DNA of 64,000 nucleotides from Burkholderia vietnamiensis LMG 10929 (GTDB taxonomy: Bacteria > Pseudomonadota > Gammaproteobacteria > Burkholderiales > Burkholderiaceae), in assembly GCF_000959445.1 (NCBI RefSeq), contig NZ_CP009631.1, positions 3,224,001 to 3,288,000 on the forward strand, written 5' to 3'. The notes under the pieces were generated by a model. It worked only from the letters and a program-made list of their open reading frames with translations. It ran no database searches and was not told the DNA's origin. Position 1 is the stretch's first letter, and each line of letters opens with the position of its first letter. Shown here in pieces: positions 36,936-46,158 of this stretch. The position numbers and the translations under genes were made by a program.

Positions 36936-37535
36936 ATGCCGACCGCCCCGACCTCCGTTCCAGACGCTATCGCCCCGCCTCCGGGCATCCTCGCCTTGTT
37001 CGCCGCGTTCGCGCAGATCGGCCTGACCAGCTTTGGCGGCGGATTGAGCGGGCGCATGATGCGCGCATTCGTGCACGAGCGGCGCTGGCTCGACGAGGAG
37101 GCGTTCCTGAACGGACTCGCGTTGTCGTAGGCGTTGCCGGGCGTCAATGTGAAGAACCTCGCGATCTGGATCGGCTACCGGCTCGCCGGATGGCGCGGCG
37201 CGGTGGCCGGCTTCACCGGCGTCATCGCGCCGCCCGCCGTGCTGATCGTGCTGTTCGGCGTCGCGCTCTCTGCACTCACGCGCTTCACGCTCGCCCACGT
37301 CGCGCTCGCCGGCGCCGCGGCCGCGGCGATCGGGCTGTCGATCTCGATGGCGATCACCGCGGTGCGCCGACTGCCGCGCCGTGCGCTGCCGCTGACGGTG
37401 ATGACGCTCACGTTCGTGTCGGTGGCCATGCTGCACTGGCCGCTCGTGTGGACCGTGGTGATCGGCGGCACGCTGAGCGTCGCACTCGAATACCGTCGTG
37501 CGGCGCGCGCGACGGCCGGGGGGAGCGGCCGATGA
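36936..37535 (+). pseudogene. chrA: Chromate transporter ChrA, first half, interrupted by an amber codon
   Basis: The frame encodes the N-terminal CHR domain of a split chromate transporter (FAAFAQIGLTSFGGGLSGRM, then VHERRWLDEEAFLNGLALS) but hits TAG at 37128-37130. Reading continues in the same frame with ALPGVNVKNLAIWIGYRLAG, which restores the family pattern in which Q-x-x-PG is expected, so a single CAG-to-TAG change explains it. Apart from that codon, 199 codons are open to the TGA at 37533, which overlaps the start of the second-half gene. The start chosen is ATG 36936. Either it is a pseudogene or, less likely, the stop is read through. Confidence 0.8.
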
Positions 37536-38068
37536 TCACGCTGTCCCGCTATGTCGCGCTGGCCGGCGTGTTCGCGCCGCTGTCGATCGCCACCATCGGC
37601 GGCGGCCAGGCGATCGTCGCCGATATCCAGCGGCAGGTCGTCGATGTTCATCACTGGATGACGGCCGCACAGTTCGTGAACGACTTCGCGATTGCGCGGA
37701 TGGCGCCGGGCCCCGGCTCTCTGCTTGCAACGCTGATCGGGTGGCAGGTGGCCGGCTTCTGGGGCGCGGTGATCGCGACGCTCGCGCTGTTCGGGCCGAC
37801 CGCGTTCCTCATTTACGGCGTCGCGCATCTATGGCGGCGGCACCAGGGCGCACGTTGGCAAGTCGCCCTCGAGGCCGGCCTGCGGCCGGTTGCAGCGGGG
37901 ATGATTCTGGCGTCGGCCTGGGTGCTGCTGCAGGCGCTCGACGGCGGGTGGCCGGCCCGCGCGATCGCGCTTGCGTCGACTGCATGCGTGATGCTCACGC
38001 GCGTTCATGCGGTGCTGCTGATCGTCGTCGGGGCGTTGTTGCTGGTCGTCATGCATGCGATCGGCTGA
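37532..38068 (+). CDS. chrA: Chromate transporter ChrA, second half
   Basis: This 178-residue inner-membrane protein is the C-terminal CHR domain of a two-gene chromate efflux system. The family motifs IGGGQAIVADIQRQVV and AIARMAPGPGSLLATLIGWQ are intact, followed by four or five hydrophobic helices. Its ATG overlaps the stop of the first-half gene by 4 bases (ATGA), so its translation normally depends on ribosomes finishing that gene; the upstream amber codon could reduce its expression. Transport of chromate rather than another oxyanion is inferred from the family. Confidence 0.85.
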   Translation: MITLSRYVALAGVFAPLSIATIGGGQAIVADIQRQVVDVHHWMTAAQFVNDFAIARMAPGPGSLLATLIGWQVAGFWGAVIATLALFGPTAFLIYGVAHLWRRHQGARWQVALEAGLRPVAAGMILASAWVLLQALDGGWPARAIALASTACVMLTRVHAVLLIVVGALLLVVMHAIG

Positions 38069-38406
38069 CGTCGGCGACCGCGCCGCGAGCCGTCGGCGCA
38101 CCGCGCGATATTGGATGACGAACGGGGATTTGCGACTTGGCGAGACGCGCGTCGCTAGGGGTCGAAGCCTTGCAGCGCCCCCGTCGAGAATAAGATGGAC
38201 ATCGGCCACGAAGCGCGTATGATCAATTCATCCGAGCGCGCGTCACGTCCCAGATCGCTCGTCCCGCCCTCTGCCCTCTTGCTGCGTTGCGCCGTCATCC
38301 GCACGCATCGTTTTCTTTTCACCCCCACCCGTCGCGCCGCGTAGCGGTGATACCGGTCGGTTGCGTTCGTCCGTGCGATTTGTCGCGACGAACAGAGGAG
38401 TTCCTC
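38069..38406. other. Intergenic region, nothing recognised
   Basis: This 338-base gap follows chrA and precedes the small-gene cluster. No terminator, repeat or coding frame was convincing. Composition is more mixed than in flanking core DNA, fitting the start of an accessory stretch. Confidence 0.4.
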
Positions 38407-38682
38407 ATGAGCATGCATCTGTATCGTGGCTTCGAAATTTACCCGCTGATCTACCCGCACGTTCCGTCGCGGAACGGCAGCGCGCACAACTACGACGGCG
38501 GCTTCGACGCGGCCGTGAAGATCTGCCTGCGCGGCACCATCGACACGCTGACCCGCAGCGAGACGTTCCGGTTGGCCAGCAAGACGCCGTTCGAATCGGC
38601 GGGCGATGCGCGGCGGGCGTCGGTGCTGTACGCAGAGCAGGTCATCGATGGCAATCGCGGCGAGCAGCCGCTGTTCGCGTAG
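38407..38682 (+). CDS. Small hypothetical protein
   Basis: This 91-residue soluble protein begins MSMHLYRGFEIYPLIYPHVP. It has no signal peptide or membrane segment and no motif I recognise. GAGGAG lies 8 bases before the ATG, a strong ribosome site that supports translation. The sequence Y-x-G-F-E-I-Y-P-L with later YDGGFDAAVKICLRG hints at a small beta-rich fold seen in other Burkholderia hypothetical proteins. It is first of four small same-strand genes ending with an rpsU copy and one more. Confidence 0.65.
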   Translation: MSMHLYRGFEIYPLIYPHVPSRNGSAHNYDGGFDAAVKICLRGTIDTLTRSETFRLASKTPFESAGDARRASVLYAEQVIDGNRGEQPLFA

Positions 38683-38749
38683 TTCCACCGATTCCACCGA
38701 TGCATGTCGACGCGGCCGGCGACAGTCGGCTGGCGATTCGGAGCGCGAA

Positions 38750-38959
38750 ATGATCATCGACGAATTGCTCGGCCTGATCGAGCGACACGAGATTTCCCCG
38801 ACCGACGCTGTCCCGCAACACCGGCTTGCCGGATCCGCGTTGCGCCATCAACCCGAGTTGCAAATGTTCGCTGCCGTGCGCGCACTGTCGATCGGCGCCG
38901 GATATTCCGAGTTCGAGTCCGACGGGATAGCGAGCGCCGTCATGACGCGACTCGGCTAG
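38750..38959 (+). CDS. Small hypothetical protein
   Basis: This 69-residue protein begins MIIDELLGLIERHEISPTDA. It is probably mostly helical; no motif is recognised. The ATG at 38750 is preceded by GAGCG at a plausible distance. It lies 67 bases after the previous small gene and 33 bases before rpsU, on the same strand, so all may form one transcript. Codon third positions are less G/C-biased than in core genes, which lowers confidence and fits an accessory origin. Confidence 0.5.
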   Translation: MIIDELLGLIERHEISPTDAVPQHRLAGSALRHQPELQMFAAVRALSIGAGYSEFESDGIASAVMTRLG

Positions 38960-38992
38960 CTTCCCACCACACGCTTTTAGAACAGGATCTGC

Positions 38993-39205
38993 ATGACGAC
39001 CATCATCCTCAAGCCCGACGAACCAGTCGAGGTCGCGCTGCGCCGCTTCCGGCGAAACATCGAGAAAACCGGACTCATCCGCGAGTTGCGCAGCCGCACC
39101 GGGTATGAGAAACCGACCACCGAGCGCAAACGCAAGAAAGCGAGCGCCGTGTCGAGACAGCGACTCCGCGCGAAGCGCATGCTGCCGCCGCGGAAGCTGT
39201 ACTAG
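38993..39205 (+). CDS. rpsU: 30S ribosomal protein S21
   Basis: This 70-residue basic protein has the S21 pattern: [20 protein letters not shown], a central [19 protein letters not shown], and the Arg/Lys-rich C-terminus [15 protein letters not shown]21 acts in initiation on the small subunit near the anti-Shine-Dalgarno end. Burkholderia genomes commonly carry more than one rpsU; this copy sits apart from dnaG/rpoD and among small unknown genes, so it is likely a paralogue rather than the housekeeping copy. The lead [11 protein letters not shown] differs somewhat from the usual VKVKENEPFEV-like start. Confidence 0.9.
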   Translation: MTTIILKPDEPVEVALRRFRRNIEKTGLIRELRSRTGYEKPTTERKRKKASAVSRQRLRAKRMLPPRKLY

Positions 39206-39215
39206 GGCGCGAGTC

Positions 39216-39419
39216 GTGTACGAGCCGCCCGTCGAAGTGCGTCCGTTCTTTCCATTGACGAAATGCGAAGTCGACTTCGATCGACAGAACGATGCGATCA
39301 CGCTGTTGCCGAGCTTCTACGCGTTCGGCTGCGAGTACACCAGCCGCGGCCTGCGGATCGGTCGCGACGACGCGTTCAAATTGATCGCCGCGATCGAAAA
39401 GGCGCTGAGCGTCGATTAG
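39216..39419 (+). CDS. Small hypothetical protein
   Basis: This 67-residue frame starts with GTG at 39216 and reads VYEPPVEVRPFFPLTKCEVD, then ITLLPSFYAFGCEYTSRGLR. It follows rpsU after only 10 bases. No ATG fits and the ribosome site is weak, so the start is tentative. The alternation of hydrophobic and charged residues looks like a real small protein. Function is unknown. Confidence 0.45.
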   Translation: MYEPPVEVRPFFPLTKCEVDFDRQNDAITLLPSFYAFGCEYTSRGLRIGRDDAFKLIAAIEKALSVD

Positions 39420-39487
39420 CGGAGCGCGCGGTTGGACGCATCGGTCTCCGACCGGCGCTTTCGCACCGGACGGACCGAACGGTTCGT

Positions 39488-39832
39488 TCACGCGAACACG
39501 AAGTACTTGCGCACCGTCTCCACGACTTCCCACGTTCCCTTCATGCCCGGCTCGATCACGAACACGTCGCCGGCCTTCAGGTGCACCGGTTCCTCGCCTT
39601 CCGGCGTGATGATGCAATAGCCGTCGAGGAAGTGGCAGTACTCCCATTTCTCGTAGTTCACTTCGAACTTGCCGGGCGTGCAGATCCACGTGCCCATGAT
39701 CTTGCTGCCGTCGCGGGACACGTAAGCGTTGAGGTTCACGGTGTGCGGATCGCCGCCGATGCGCTTCCACTTGGTCGCATCGACGACGGGCATCGGGCAG
39801 GTTTTGCGCAGCACGGTGATGAAATCGGACAT
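39488..39832 (-). CDS. Cupin-domain protein (DUF861 / ureidoglycine aminohydrolase-like)
   Basis: This 114-residue single cupin barrel has the second-half pattern EYCHFLDGYCIITPEGEEPV and AGDVFVIEPGMKGTWEVVET of the DUF861 group. A first metal histidine is not in the classical G(x)5HxH spacing, which is common in this group, so catalysis is uncertain. It starts at ATG 39832; an upstream extension of 34 codons is open but unlikely. It is a single gene, convergent with the small-gene cluster. Confidence 0.78.
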   Translation of the reverse strand: MSDFITVLRKTCPMPVVDATKWKRIGGDPHTVNLNAYVSRDGSKIMGTWICTPGKFEVNYEKWEYCHFLDGYCIITPEGEEPVHLKAGDVFVIEPGMKGTWEVVETVRKYFVFA

Positions 39833-40151
39833 GTCGGCTCCTGAAGAACGAACGGATGAGAGGACTGTCACGTTAGTTCGAATGGTCGCGCGCGGCTTGT
39901 GTCGTTCCGACATCGAGTCGTTCATTTTCGACATGGGCGGGCGGAGGGTGGCGAGTGCGTTTTGGGAGCCGCGTCGCTTCGAGGCACGCGTCAGGCTCGT
40001 CGTCGATGATCATTCCGGTGCTGTTCGACCTGTGCGCGAGCGGCGCTAGGTCATAGACGGCGGCGGCAACGAGCATCACACTCGATCGCGCCGATTGTCT
40101 TGCACACCGGACTGGGCCCATCGTCGCCCCGATGGGCAGCAAACCTGTCGC
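39833..40151. other. Intergenic region, nothing recognised
   Basis: This 319-base gap lies between the cupin gene and the end of the immunity-like gene. Composition drops below that of flanking core DNA. Short minus-strand frames are present but have no ribosome site or coding pattern. Confidence 0.4.
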
Positions 40152-41231
40152 TCAACTCGCGTGATGGGGCTGCGGGTCCGCGTAATGCCAGATGACCATT
40201 CCCCACGTCGTGCGCTGCGGCCCCGGCATCGGCGCTCCGGCTTCGACGTGAACCGAATCCTTGACAGCCGGACTTTGCCAGTAACCTCTGCGCGGACAAG
40301 GCTCCCCGGGCAGGGCCCGGAGCCTCGATTGCACGACAGGCGTCGGGAAATAAGTCGCCTCTTCCGCCGGAATGCTGCCGTCCCGGTAACGCTTGTCTTC
40401 CCACAGCAGCCGCCAGGCCACCGCATGTTCGTCGTTGGTGCCTTCCAGCAAGTAGGTGTGGGCGATACTGCCTTTCAGGAAATAGCTCGGGCAACCGACC
40501 TTGCCGGCCGGAAACCATGGCTCCCAGATACCCTCGACTGGAATCTCCTGGCCGCTGTGAATCTCCCCGGCCGCGGATTCGTTCTTCGGCGGGCACGGAG
40601 GAAGGTCGGCGGGATAGCTGCGACCGGGCGGCCAATATCGCCATGCCGGGAGCGGCGCACTTTCGAACATCGATTCGTAAGTCCAGTGCTCAAAGACACG
40701 GGTCCCTCCATCGGCGCGTGTTCCGTATGCAAGCATCCCGGTAAAACCGAATCCGACCGTGCATTTAAGCGCATAGCAAATCAACCTCTCGATCCAGACG
40801 CCCTCCGCGAATCCGGTGGCATACACCGGGTCCGAAAAGTTGGTGTCCTTCAGTCCCAGCGCATGGAAAAACGGATCGTATTTACGGCCGATTTCGAGCG
40901 CACTCCGCCCAAACAACAGGTCACCACCTTGCTGGCTTCCTACGATCAACGCGTCGTACGCCGCTCTCTTGTCGAGACCTCGGCGCAATGCATCGATGCC
41001 GAGGTCCATTTGCACTAGCGCTCCGAGGAAGTCGCGAATATAGGCTTCTTCAAGCTCAACCTGATTTGGGCACGGCGTATCCAGTTGTTTCGCATACGCG
41101 GCCAGAAAGTCCCTGTACAGTCCAACGGCGTAGTCCAAGAACGTGAAACTGGTCCATTTCTTGAGCAGATGAAACGCCTTCGCCCGCGCATCGCGTTCCT
41201 GCTCGGCGGTCATGTTCGAAATATTCAACAT
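40152..41231 (-). CDS. Putative immunity protein of the Imm71/Imm72 type
   Basis: This 359-residue protein starts MLNISNMTAEQERDARAKAF. The C-terminal third has the layout I associate with Imm71/Imm72 immunity proteins of polymorphic-toxin and type VI secretion systems: GIWEPWFPAGKVGCPSYFLK, AWRLLWEDKRYRDGSIPAEE, then PGEPCPRRGYWQSPA and a closing GMVIWHYADPQ. No toxin, VgrG, PAAR or Rhs gene lies in the window, so it is an orphan here. Base composition is clearly lower than in its neighbours: the 60 bases at 41101-41160 contain 31 G+C. This suggests recent transfer. Assignment rests on pattern memory; it could be another helical accessory protein. Confidence 0.6.
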   Translation of the reverse strand: MLNISNMTAEQERDARAKAFHLLKKWTSFTFLDYAVGLYRDFLAAYAKQLDTPCPNQVELEEAYIRDFLGALVQMDLGIDALRRGLDKRAAYDALIVGSQQGGDLLFGRSALEIGRKYDPFFHALGLKDTNFSDPVYATGFAEGVWIERLICYALKCTVGFGFTGMLAYGTRADGGTRVFEHWTYESMFESAPLPAWRYWPPGRSYPADLPPCPPKNESAAGEIHSGQEIPVEGIWEPWFPAGKVGCPSYFLKGSIAHTYLLEGTNDEHAVAWRLLWEDKRYRDGSIPAEEATYFPTPVVQSRLRALPGEPCPRRGYWQSPAVKDSVHVEAGAPMPGPQRTTWGMVIWHYADPQPHHAS

Positions 41232-41501
41232 CAGGGAGCCTGTTCTTCAGTCGATTGTTTTCCGACAACGGCAGTGGTTCGCCGCGCATAGCCTTCGTGT
41301 CTGATCTTGGCCGATCATTTCCGCTCTGCCGGGAAGGGTACTCGCCACGTCCGTCGAATCGTTGATATTGGGGCACCCATGCTGCGCAGCGCCACGAGAA
41401 TGTGCAGTTCGCGTGAACGGCACATTCCGCAAACCGCTCGGAGACTCGCCCCACCGCCCCCTTGCCATCCCCACCCAACCCCCTGTACAATTGCGCGTTC
41501 T

Positions 41502-41576
41502 GCGGGCGTCGTATAATGGCCATTACCTCAGCTTCCCAAGCTGATGACGTGGGTTCGATTCCCATCGCCCGCTCCA
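41502..41576 (+). tRNA. tRNA-Gly (anticodon CCC)
   Basis: This 75-base sequence folds as a tRNA. The acceptor GCGGGCG pairs with CGCCCGC, followed by discriminator T and encoded CCA (41574-41576). The anticodon stem TCAGC/GCTGA encloses loop TTCCCAA with CCC at 41535-41537, and the T-arm is GTGGG-TTCGATT-CCCAT. It reads GGG codons. trmB follows downstream. Confidence 0.95.
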
Positions 41577-41708
41577 CCTTCGGCTGCCCGGCAGCCAGCG
41601 CAAGAGCCGCCTCGTCGAAGGCGGCTTTTTTGTACCATGTGCCCGTTCATCCGGCGCACCGCTACGCGTAACGGCCTCGCGCCCGAACCGAGTCTTACTC
41701 AGTCACCG

Positions 41709-42476
41709 ATGATGCACGACGATCCGAACGAAGCCGGCCTGCCGCCGGACGACGCCGCCCTTCCCGACGAAGCCGCCGACGGCGCCGACGAAGTCAACCC
41801 GCTGCACCACCGCCGCATCCGCAGCTTCGTGACGCGCGCCGGCCGCGTGTCGACCGGCCAGCGCCGCGCGATCGACGAACTCGGCCCGCGCTTCGTCGTC
41901 CCGTACGCACCGACGCTGCCCGACTGGGACGCCGTGTTCGGCCGCAGCGCACCGCGCATCCTCGAGATCGGCTTCGGGATGGGCGCATCGACCGCCGAAA
42001 TCGCCGCGCACCGCCCCGGCGACGATTTCCTCGGCGTCGAAGTGCACGAGCCGGGCGTCGGCGCGCTGCTGAAGCTGATCGGCGAACAAGGCCTGACGAA
42101 CATCCGCATCATCCAGCACGACGCGGTCGAAGTGCTCGAGCACATGCTCGCCCCGGAAAGCCTCGACGGCGTGCACATCTTCTTCCCCGACCCGTGGCAC
42201 AAGGCGCGCCACCACAAGCGCCGGCTGATCCAGCCGCCGCTCGTCGCACAGCTCGCCGCGCGCCTGAAACCCGGCGCGTACCTGCATTGCGCGACCGACT
42301 GGCAAAACTACGCCGAGCAAATGCTGGAAGTGCTCGGCGCCGAGCCGACGCTCGAAAACACCGCGGCCGACTACGCGCCGCGCCCCGACTACCGCCCGGT
42401 CACGAAGTTCGAACGCCGCGGCCTGCGGCTCGGCCACGGCGTCTGGGATCTGGTGTTCCGCAAGCGCGCCGCCTGA
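41709..42476 (+). CDS. trmB: tRNA (guanine-N7-)-methyltransferase
   Basis: This 255-residue SAM-dependent enzyme makes m7G46 in tRNA variable loops. The SAM motif [16 protein letters not shown] and the TrmB signature [16 protein letters not shown] are present, followed by [14 protein letters not shown] and [16 protein letters not shown]. An acidic N-terminal extension of about 35 residues ([16 protein letters not shown]) precedes the usual start. The ATG pair at 41709/41712 is preferred, since the upstream frame runs through the tRNA gene. A strong terminator follows. Confidence 0.95.
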   Translation: MMHDDPNEAGLPPDDAALPDEAADGADEVNPLHHRRIRSFVTRAGRVSTGQRRAIDELGPRFVVPYAPTLPDWDAVFGRSAPRILEIGFGMGASTAEIAAHRPGDDFLGVEVHEPGVGALLKLIGEQGLTNIRIIQHDAVEVLEHMLAPESLDGVHIFFPDPWHKARHHKRRLIQPPLVAQLAARLKPGAYLHCATDWQNYAEQMLEVLGAEPTLENTAADYAPRPDYRPVTKFERRGLRLGHGVWDLVFRKRAA

Positions 42477-42501
42477 ACCCGACGCACCCCGCGCAACGCA
42501 A

Positions 42502-42535
42502 AACGGCCCGACCGGCATCTGCCGATCGGGCCGTT
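42502..42535. terminator. Terminator between trmB and uppP
   Basis: A perfect 10-base stem AACGGCCCGA/TCGGGCCGTT with a 14-base loop sits between convergent genes. A-rich sequence on the left (CGCAAAA) gives a T-tail on the minus strand; the plus side has CGTCATT only. Confidence 0.8.
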
Positions 42536-42566
42536 CGTCATTGACCACTGCCTTCAACGCCGGGCG

Positions 42567-43397
42567 TCACGCCCAGTTGAGCCATCCGCTGTAACCGACG
42601 AGCAGCACGAACAGCCCAAACGCGATCCGGTACCACGCGAACACGGTGAAATCGTGCGTCGCGACGAAGCGCAGCAGCCAGCGCACGCACACGAACGCAC
42701 TGACGAACGCGGCAACCAGCCCGAGCGCGAACAGGCCGAGCGAGTCGACCGTGAACGCCTGCCAGTCCTTGACGGTTTCATACAGCGTCGCGCCGAAGAT
42801 GATCGGAATCGCGAGAAAGAACGAGAACTCGGTCGCGACACGCCGGTCGAGCCCGAACAGCATCCCGCCGATGATCGTCGAGCCCGAGCGCGACATGCCG
42901 GGCACCAGCGCGAAGCATTGCGCGATGCCGACCTTCAGCGCATCCAGCGGAGTCAGCGCATCGACCGACTGCACGCGCGGCGGCTCGCTACGCTCGCGCT
43001 GCCGCGCCTCGGCCCACAGGATGATCGCGCCGCCGACGACCAGCGCAAACGCGACCGGCACCGGCGAAAACAGCACGGCCTTGATCTTCTTCTCCAGCAG
43101 CAGGCCGAGCGCGATCGCCGGAATCGTGGCGATCACGACGTTCAGCGTGAAGCGCCGCGCGTCGGGCCGGCTCGGCAGCCCGCACACGACCGACACGATC
43201 CGTTCGCGGTATTCCCAGCACACCGCCAGGATCGCGCCGAACTGGATCACGACGTCGAACGTCTTCGCGTGCGCATCGTTGAAATTGAGGAAGCTGCCCG
43301 CAACGATCAGGTGGCCGGTGCTCGACACCGGAAGGAATTCCGTCAGCCCCTCGACGACGCCGAGGATCAATGCCTTGCAGATCAGGATCCAGTCCAT
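42567..43397 (-). CDS. uppP: Undecaprenyl-diphosphatase
   Basis: This 276-residue inner-membrane phosphatase recycles undecaprenyl pyrophosphate for peptidoglycan and LPS synthesis (BacA family; raised dosage confers bacitracin resistance). Both catalytic repeats are clear: [15 protein letters not shown] at residues ~16-30 and [17 protein letters not shown] in the second half, among about eight helices. The ATG at 43397 gives the standard [20 protein letters not shown] start; an ATG 13 codons upstream is less likely. It is a single gene. Confidence 0.96.
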   Translation of the reverse strand: MDWILICKALILGVVEGLTEFLPVSSTGHLIVAGSFLNFNDAHAKTFDVVIQFGAILAVCWEYRERIVSVVCGLPSRPDARRFTLNVVIATIPAIALGLLLEKKIKAVLFSPVPVAFALVVGGAIILWAEARQRERSEPPRVQSVDALTPLDALKVGIAQCFALVPGMSRSGSTIIGGMLFGLDRRVATEFSFFLAIPIIFGATLYETVKDWQAFTVDSLGLFALGLVAAFVSAFVCVRWLLRFVATHDFTVFAWYRIAFGLFVLLVGYSGWLNWA

Positions 43398-43475
43398 CCG
43401 TGGCCCAACTCCGAAGTAGTCGAAAGAAACGGCCACGTCAGCGCCGCGGCCCGCCCGGCCGCGCGCGCTGCGCCG

Positions 43476-44057
43476 TCATTTCTCGACGATCGCCACGCGT
43501 ATGCCGTTTGTAAGAATCGTAATTGTACCGGGTTCGTAGTTCACGCCGGCAAATTGAAGTTGCTCGGGCTTGAACGTGTAGATCGGGTAGTTGGTCAGCA
43601 CCTGCGTCGCGAGCAGCCCGGCCGCCGCGCCGACCTGTTGCGCGTACATCTGCGCGTCGCCGTCGAGCACGAGATTGTCGACGGCCGGCGCCTTCAGCAC
43701 GACCGAGCGGCTCGGCGCGTCGTAAGCCAGCTGGCCCGACACGGTGAACTTGCCGCTCACCGGTTCGCGCAGGAACGGACTCGTGAAATGCGCATCCAGC
43801 TGCACCGCAACGCGGTTCTGGTCAGGCAGCAGGTTGACGGCCGGATTCGCGAGCGCGACGTCGACGACCTGCGCGACCGTGCGCTCGTACGGGAACTTGC
43901 GTGCGACGGCCTTTTGCACGTCGCCGCGCGAGAACGTGTAGTGATCCGGAATGAACGGGAACGTCGACGCGCAGGCGGCAAGCGATATCGACACGCCGAG
44001 TGCGCCGGCACAGGCGGCGACGAAACGGCGCCGGCCGGGCGTGCAAGGTGCGGTCAT
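43476..44057 (-). CDS. DUF1439 lipoprotein (YceB-like)
   Basis: This 193-residue predicted lipoprotein has a basic start MTAPCTPGRRRFVAACAGAL and lipobox LAAC with Cys at about residue 29. The mature domain begins with the conserved pair YTFSRGDVQKAVARKFPYER and has VAVQLDAHFTSPF and SGKFTVSGQLAYD, typical of YceB/DUF1439 proteins of the outer membrane periplasmic face. Function is unknown. The start at ATG 44057 is set by the signal peptide. A YkgJ-type gene lies 149 bases upstream on the same strand. Confidence 0.85.
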   Translation of the reverse strand: MTAPCTPGRRRFVAACAGALGVSISLAACASTFPFIPDHYTFSRGDVQKAVARKFPYERTVAQVVDVALANPAVNLLPDQNRVAVQLDAHFTSPFLREPVSGKFTVSGQLAYDAPSRSVVLKAPAVDNLVLDGDAQMYAQQVGAAAGLLATQVLTNYPIYTFKPEQLQFAGVNYEPGTITILTNGIRVAIVEK

Positions 44058-44206
44058 GCTGGACAATCTCCTGTATCGGGCGCGGCCGCGGTCGGACGAC
44101 CGGCCGTGCGATGAAGTGCGATGCACCGACGTTAGTGCGGCGTCGCGCGCGGCGGGTTCCACGGGCGCACCGCCCGCGCGCCGCGGCGCGACGGCGGGGC
44201 GGCTGG

Positions 44207-44536
44207 CTAACGGCCGGCGCCCGCGTCTGGCGAAGGCTGCGTGGCGATCTCGAGGTGCGCGAGCCATGCAAGCGCGTCGTCGCGCGACACGCCGCACATC
44301 TCGGCGGACGGCTGCAATCCCGAGCAGCACGCGGGCCGCTCCGGTCGGCCGAAAATCCGGCACTGCAGATCGTCGCCGAGCTGCGCGCAGCGCACGCCGG
44401 CGGGCTTGCCGTTCGGCATCCCGGGAATCGGCGAGGAAATCGACGGCGCGATGCAGCACGCGCCGCAGCCGGGGCGGCACGCATGCGGCGACACGGCATC
44501 GGCGGACGCCGGGCGGACAGGTATTTCGACGGACAC
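44207..44536 (-). CDS. YkgJ family cysteine-cluster protein
   Basis: This 109-residue protein has the metal-binding pattern [20 protein letters not shown], then [20 protein letters not shown] and [12 protein letters not shown]; eight or more cysteines could hold an Fe-S cluster or zinc. The YkgJ group is described as Fe-S or zinc-chelating with unknown function. It starts with GTG at 44536; the frame is open far upstream through hemN antisense, but protein-like sequence begins here. It is divergent from hemN. Confidence 0.8.
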   Translation of the reverse strand: MSVEIPVRPASADAVSPHACRPGCGACCIAPSISSPIPGMPNGKPAGVRCAQLGDDLQCRIFGRPERPACCSGLQPSAEMCGVSRDDALAWLAHLEIATQPSPDAGAGR

Positions 44537-44695
44537 TCGGCTCTCTCGAACGGACAACAAAAACGGTGCGGCAACCGGACGCGGCGTGCGGCGGCCCACC
44601 GCACATTGTGCCACCGCCGGCTGCGACGTTATTACACAATGCGGCCGGAGCGCGCGTTTATATACTCGGACGCATTCGAATAGCGCGAGACCATC

Positions 44696-46087
44696 ATGAG
44701 CTCCGGTTCTGCCGACACCCTGTTCCGCCCCGATTTGCTCGCGAAATACGGCGCGAACGGCCCGCGCTATACGTCCTACCCGACCGCCCTGCAGTTCCGC
44801 GACGATTTCGATCCGGCCGACTACGCGCGCGCCGCGCGCGATCCCGGTGCGTCGTCGAGCGAGCTGTCGCTGTACTTCCACATCCCGTTCTGCAACACGG
44901 CCTGCTTCTACTGCGGCTGCAACAAGATCGCGACCAACAACCACCGGCGCGCGCGCCCGTATCTCGAACAGCTGAAGCGCGAGCTCGCGCTGCAGGCCGC
45001 GCTGTTCGACCCTGCGCGCCCGGTCACGCAGTTGCACTGGGGCGGCGGCACGCCGACCTTTCTGTCGGATGCCGAAACGGCCGAGTTGATGGCCGCCACG
45101 CGCGAGCATTTCGCGCTGGCGCCGGACATGGACGCCGAATTCTCGATCGAGATCGACCCGCGCACCGTCACGCCGGCGACGCTCGTGCATCTGCGCAACA
45201 TCGGCTTCAACCGCCTGAGCCTCGGCGTGCAGGATTTCGACCCGGTCGTGCAGCAGGCGATCAACCGCGTGCAGCCACGCGCGATGACGGCCGACCTGAT
45301 CTCGGCCGCACGCGCGACGGGCTTCCATTCGGTCAGCGTCGACCTGATCTACGGGCTGCCGCACCAGACGGTCGCCGTGTTCGCACGCACGCTGGAGACG
45401 ATCATCGAGCTCGCGCCGGACCGCCTGTCGGTGTTCGGCTACGCGCACATGCCGCACCTGTTCAAGATGCAGCGGCAGATCGACGACGCCACGCTGCCGT
45501 CGCCCGAAACGCGCATCGCGCTGCTCGGCCTCGCGATCGACATGCTGACGTCGGCCGGCTACGTCTACATCGGGATGGATCACTTCGCGAAGCCGACCGA
45601 CGAACTCGTGCGCGCGCAGCAAAACGGCACGCTGCAGCGCAATTTCCAGGGCTACAGCACGCGGGCCGATACCGATCTGATCGGGATCGGCGTGTCGTCG
45701 ATCGGCAAGGTCGGCGACGTCTACGCGCAGAACGCGAAGGACCTGCCCGGCTACGGTGCCGCCCTCGACGCGGGCCGGCTGCCGATCGCGCGCGGCGTGC
45801 GTCTGACGGCCGAAGACCGCCTGCGCCGCGACGTGATCACGCAGCTGATGTGCAACCTCGAGCTGCCGTTCTCGCACATCGAAGCGGCGCACGGCGTGCA
45901 CTTCGCCGAGCACTTCGCGCGCGAGCTGGAAGCGCTGCGCCCGTTCGAGCGCGACGGGCTGCTCAGCATCGCCGGCGACCGCCTGACGATCCATCCGGCC
46001 GGCCGGATGGTGGTGCGCAACATCGCGATGGCCTTCGACGCGTATCTGGCGCAAACACCACGCCAGCGCTATTCGCGCACCGTCTAG
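44696..46087 (+). CDS. hemN: Oxygen-independent coproporphyrinogen III oxidase
   Basis: This 463-residue radical-SAM enzyme converts coproporphyrinogen III to protoporphyrinogen IX without oxygen. The 4Fe-4S motif is C66-x3-C70-x2-C73 in [13 protein letters not shown], with the HemN-specific extra cysteine. Other motifs are [22 protein letters not shown] and [20 protein letters not shown]. Length and motifs mark true HemN rather than HemW. Upstream is an AT-rich TTTATATACT at about 44658; no FNR box was recognised. It stands alone, divergent from the YkgJ gene. Confidence 0.96.
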   Translation: MSSGSADTLFRPDLLAKYGANGPRYTSYPTALQFRDDFDPADYARAARDPGASSSELSLYFHIPFCNTACFYCGCNKIATNNHRRARPYLEQLKRELALQAALFDPARPVTQLHWGGGTPTFLSDAETAELMAATREHFALAPDMDAEFSIEIDPRTVTPATLVHLRNIGFNRLSLGVQDFDPVVQQAINRVQPRAMTADLISAARATGFHSVSVDLIYGLPHQTVAVFARTLETIIELAPDRLSVFGYAHMPHLFKMQRQIDDATLPSPETRIALLGLAIDMLTSAGYVYIGMDHFAKPTDELVRAQQNGTLQRNFQGYSTRADTDLIGIGVSSIGKVGDVYAQNAKDLPGYGAALDAGRLPIARGVRLTAEDRLRRDVITQLMCNLELPFSHIEAAHGVHFAEHFARELEALRPFERDGLLSIAGDRLTIHPAGRMVVRNIAMAFDAYLAQTPRQRYSRTV

Positions 46088-46158
46088 CGCGGCGCGGCAC
46101 ATGCGGGCGGCTGGTTTGATAAAGTAAGGGGCTCGACGCCTCTGCAACCATCCGCACC

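Noticed and set aside
38069..41501. Genomic island integrated at tRNA-Gly
   Set aside because: The accessory stretch lies on the 5' side of the tRNA, no integrase gene is present and no duplicate of the tRNA 3' end was seen; core trmB follows the tRNA directly.
41056..41577. A 173-codon minus-strand frame starting [18 protein letters not shown]
   Set aside because: Its start is the antisense of tRNA-Gly(CCC), a well-known annotation artefact; the rest has no coding pattern and overlaps the start of the immunity-like gene.
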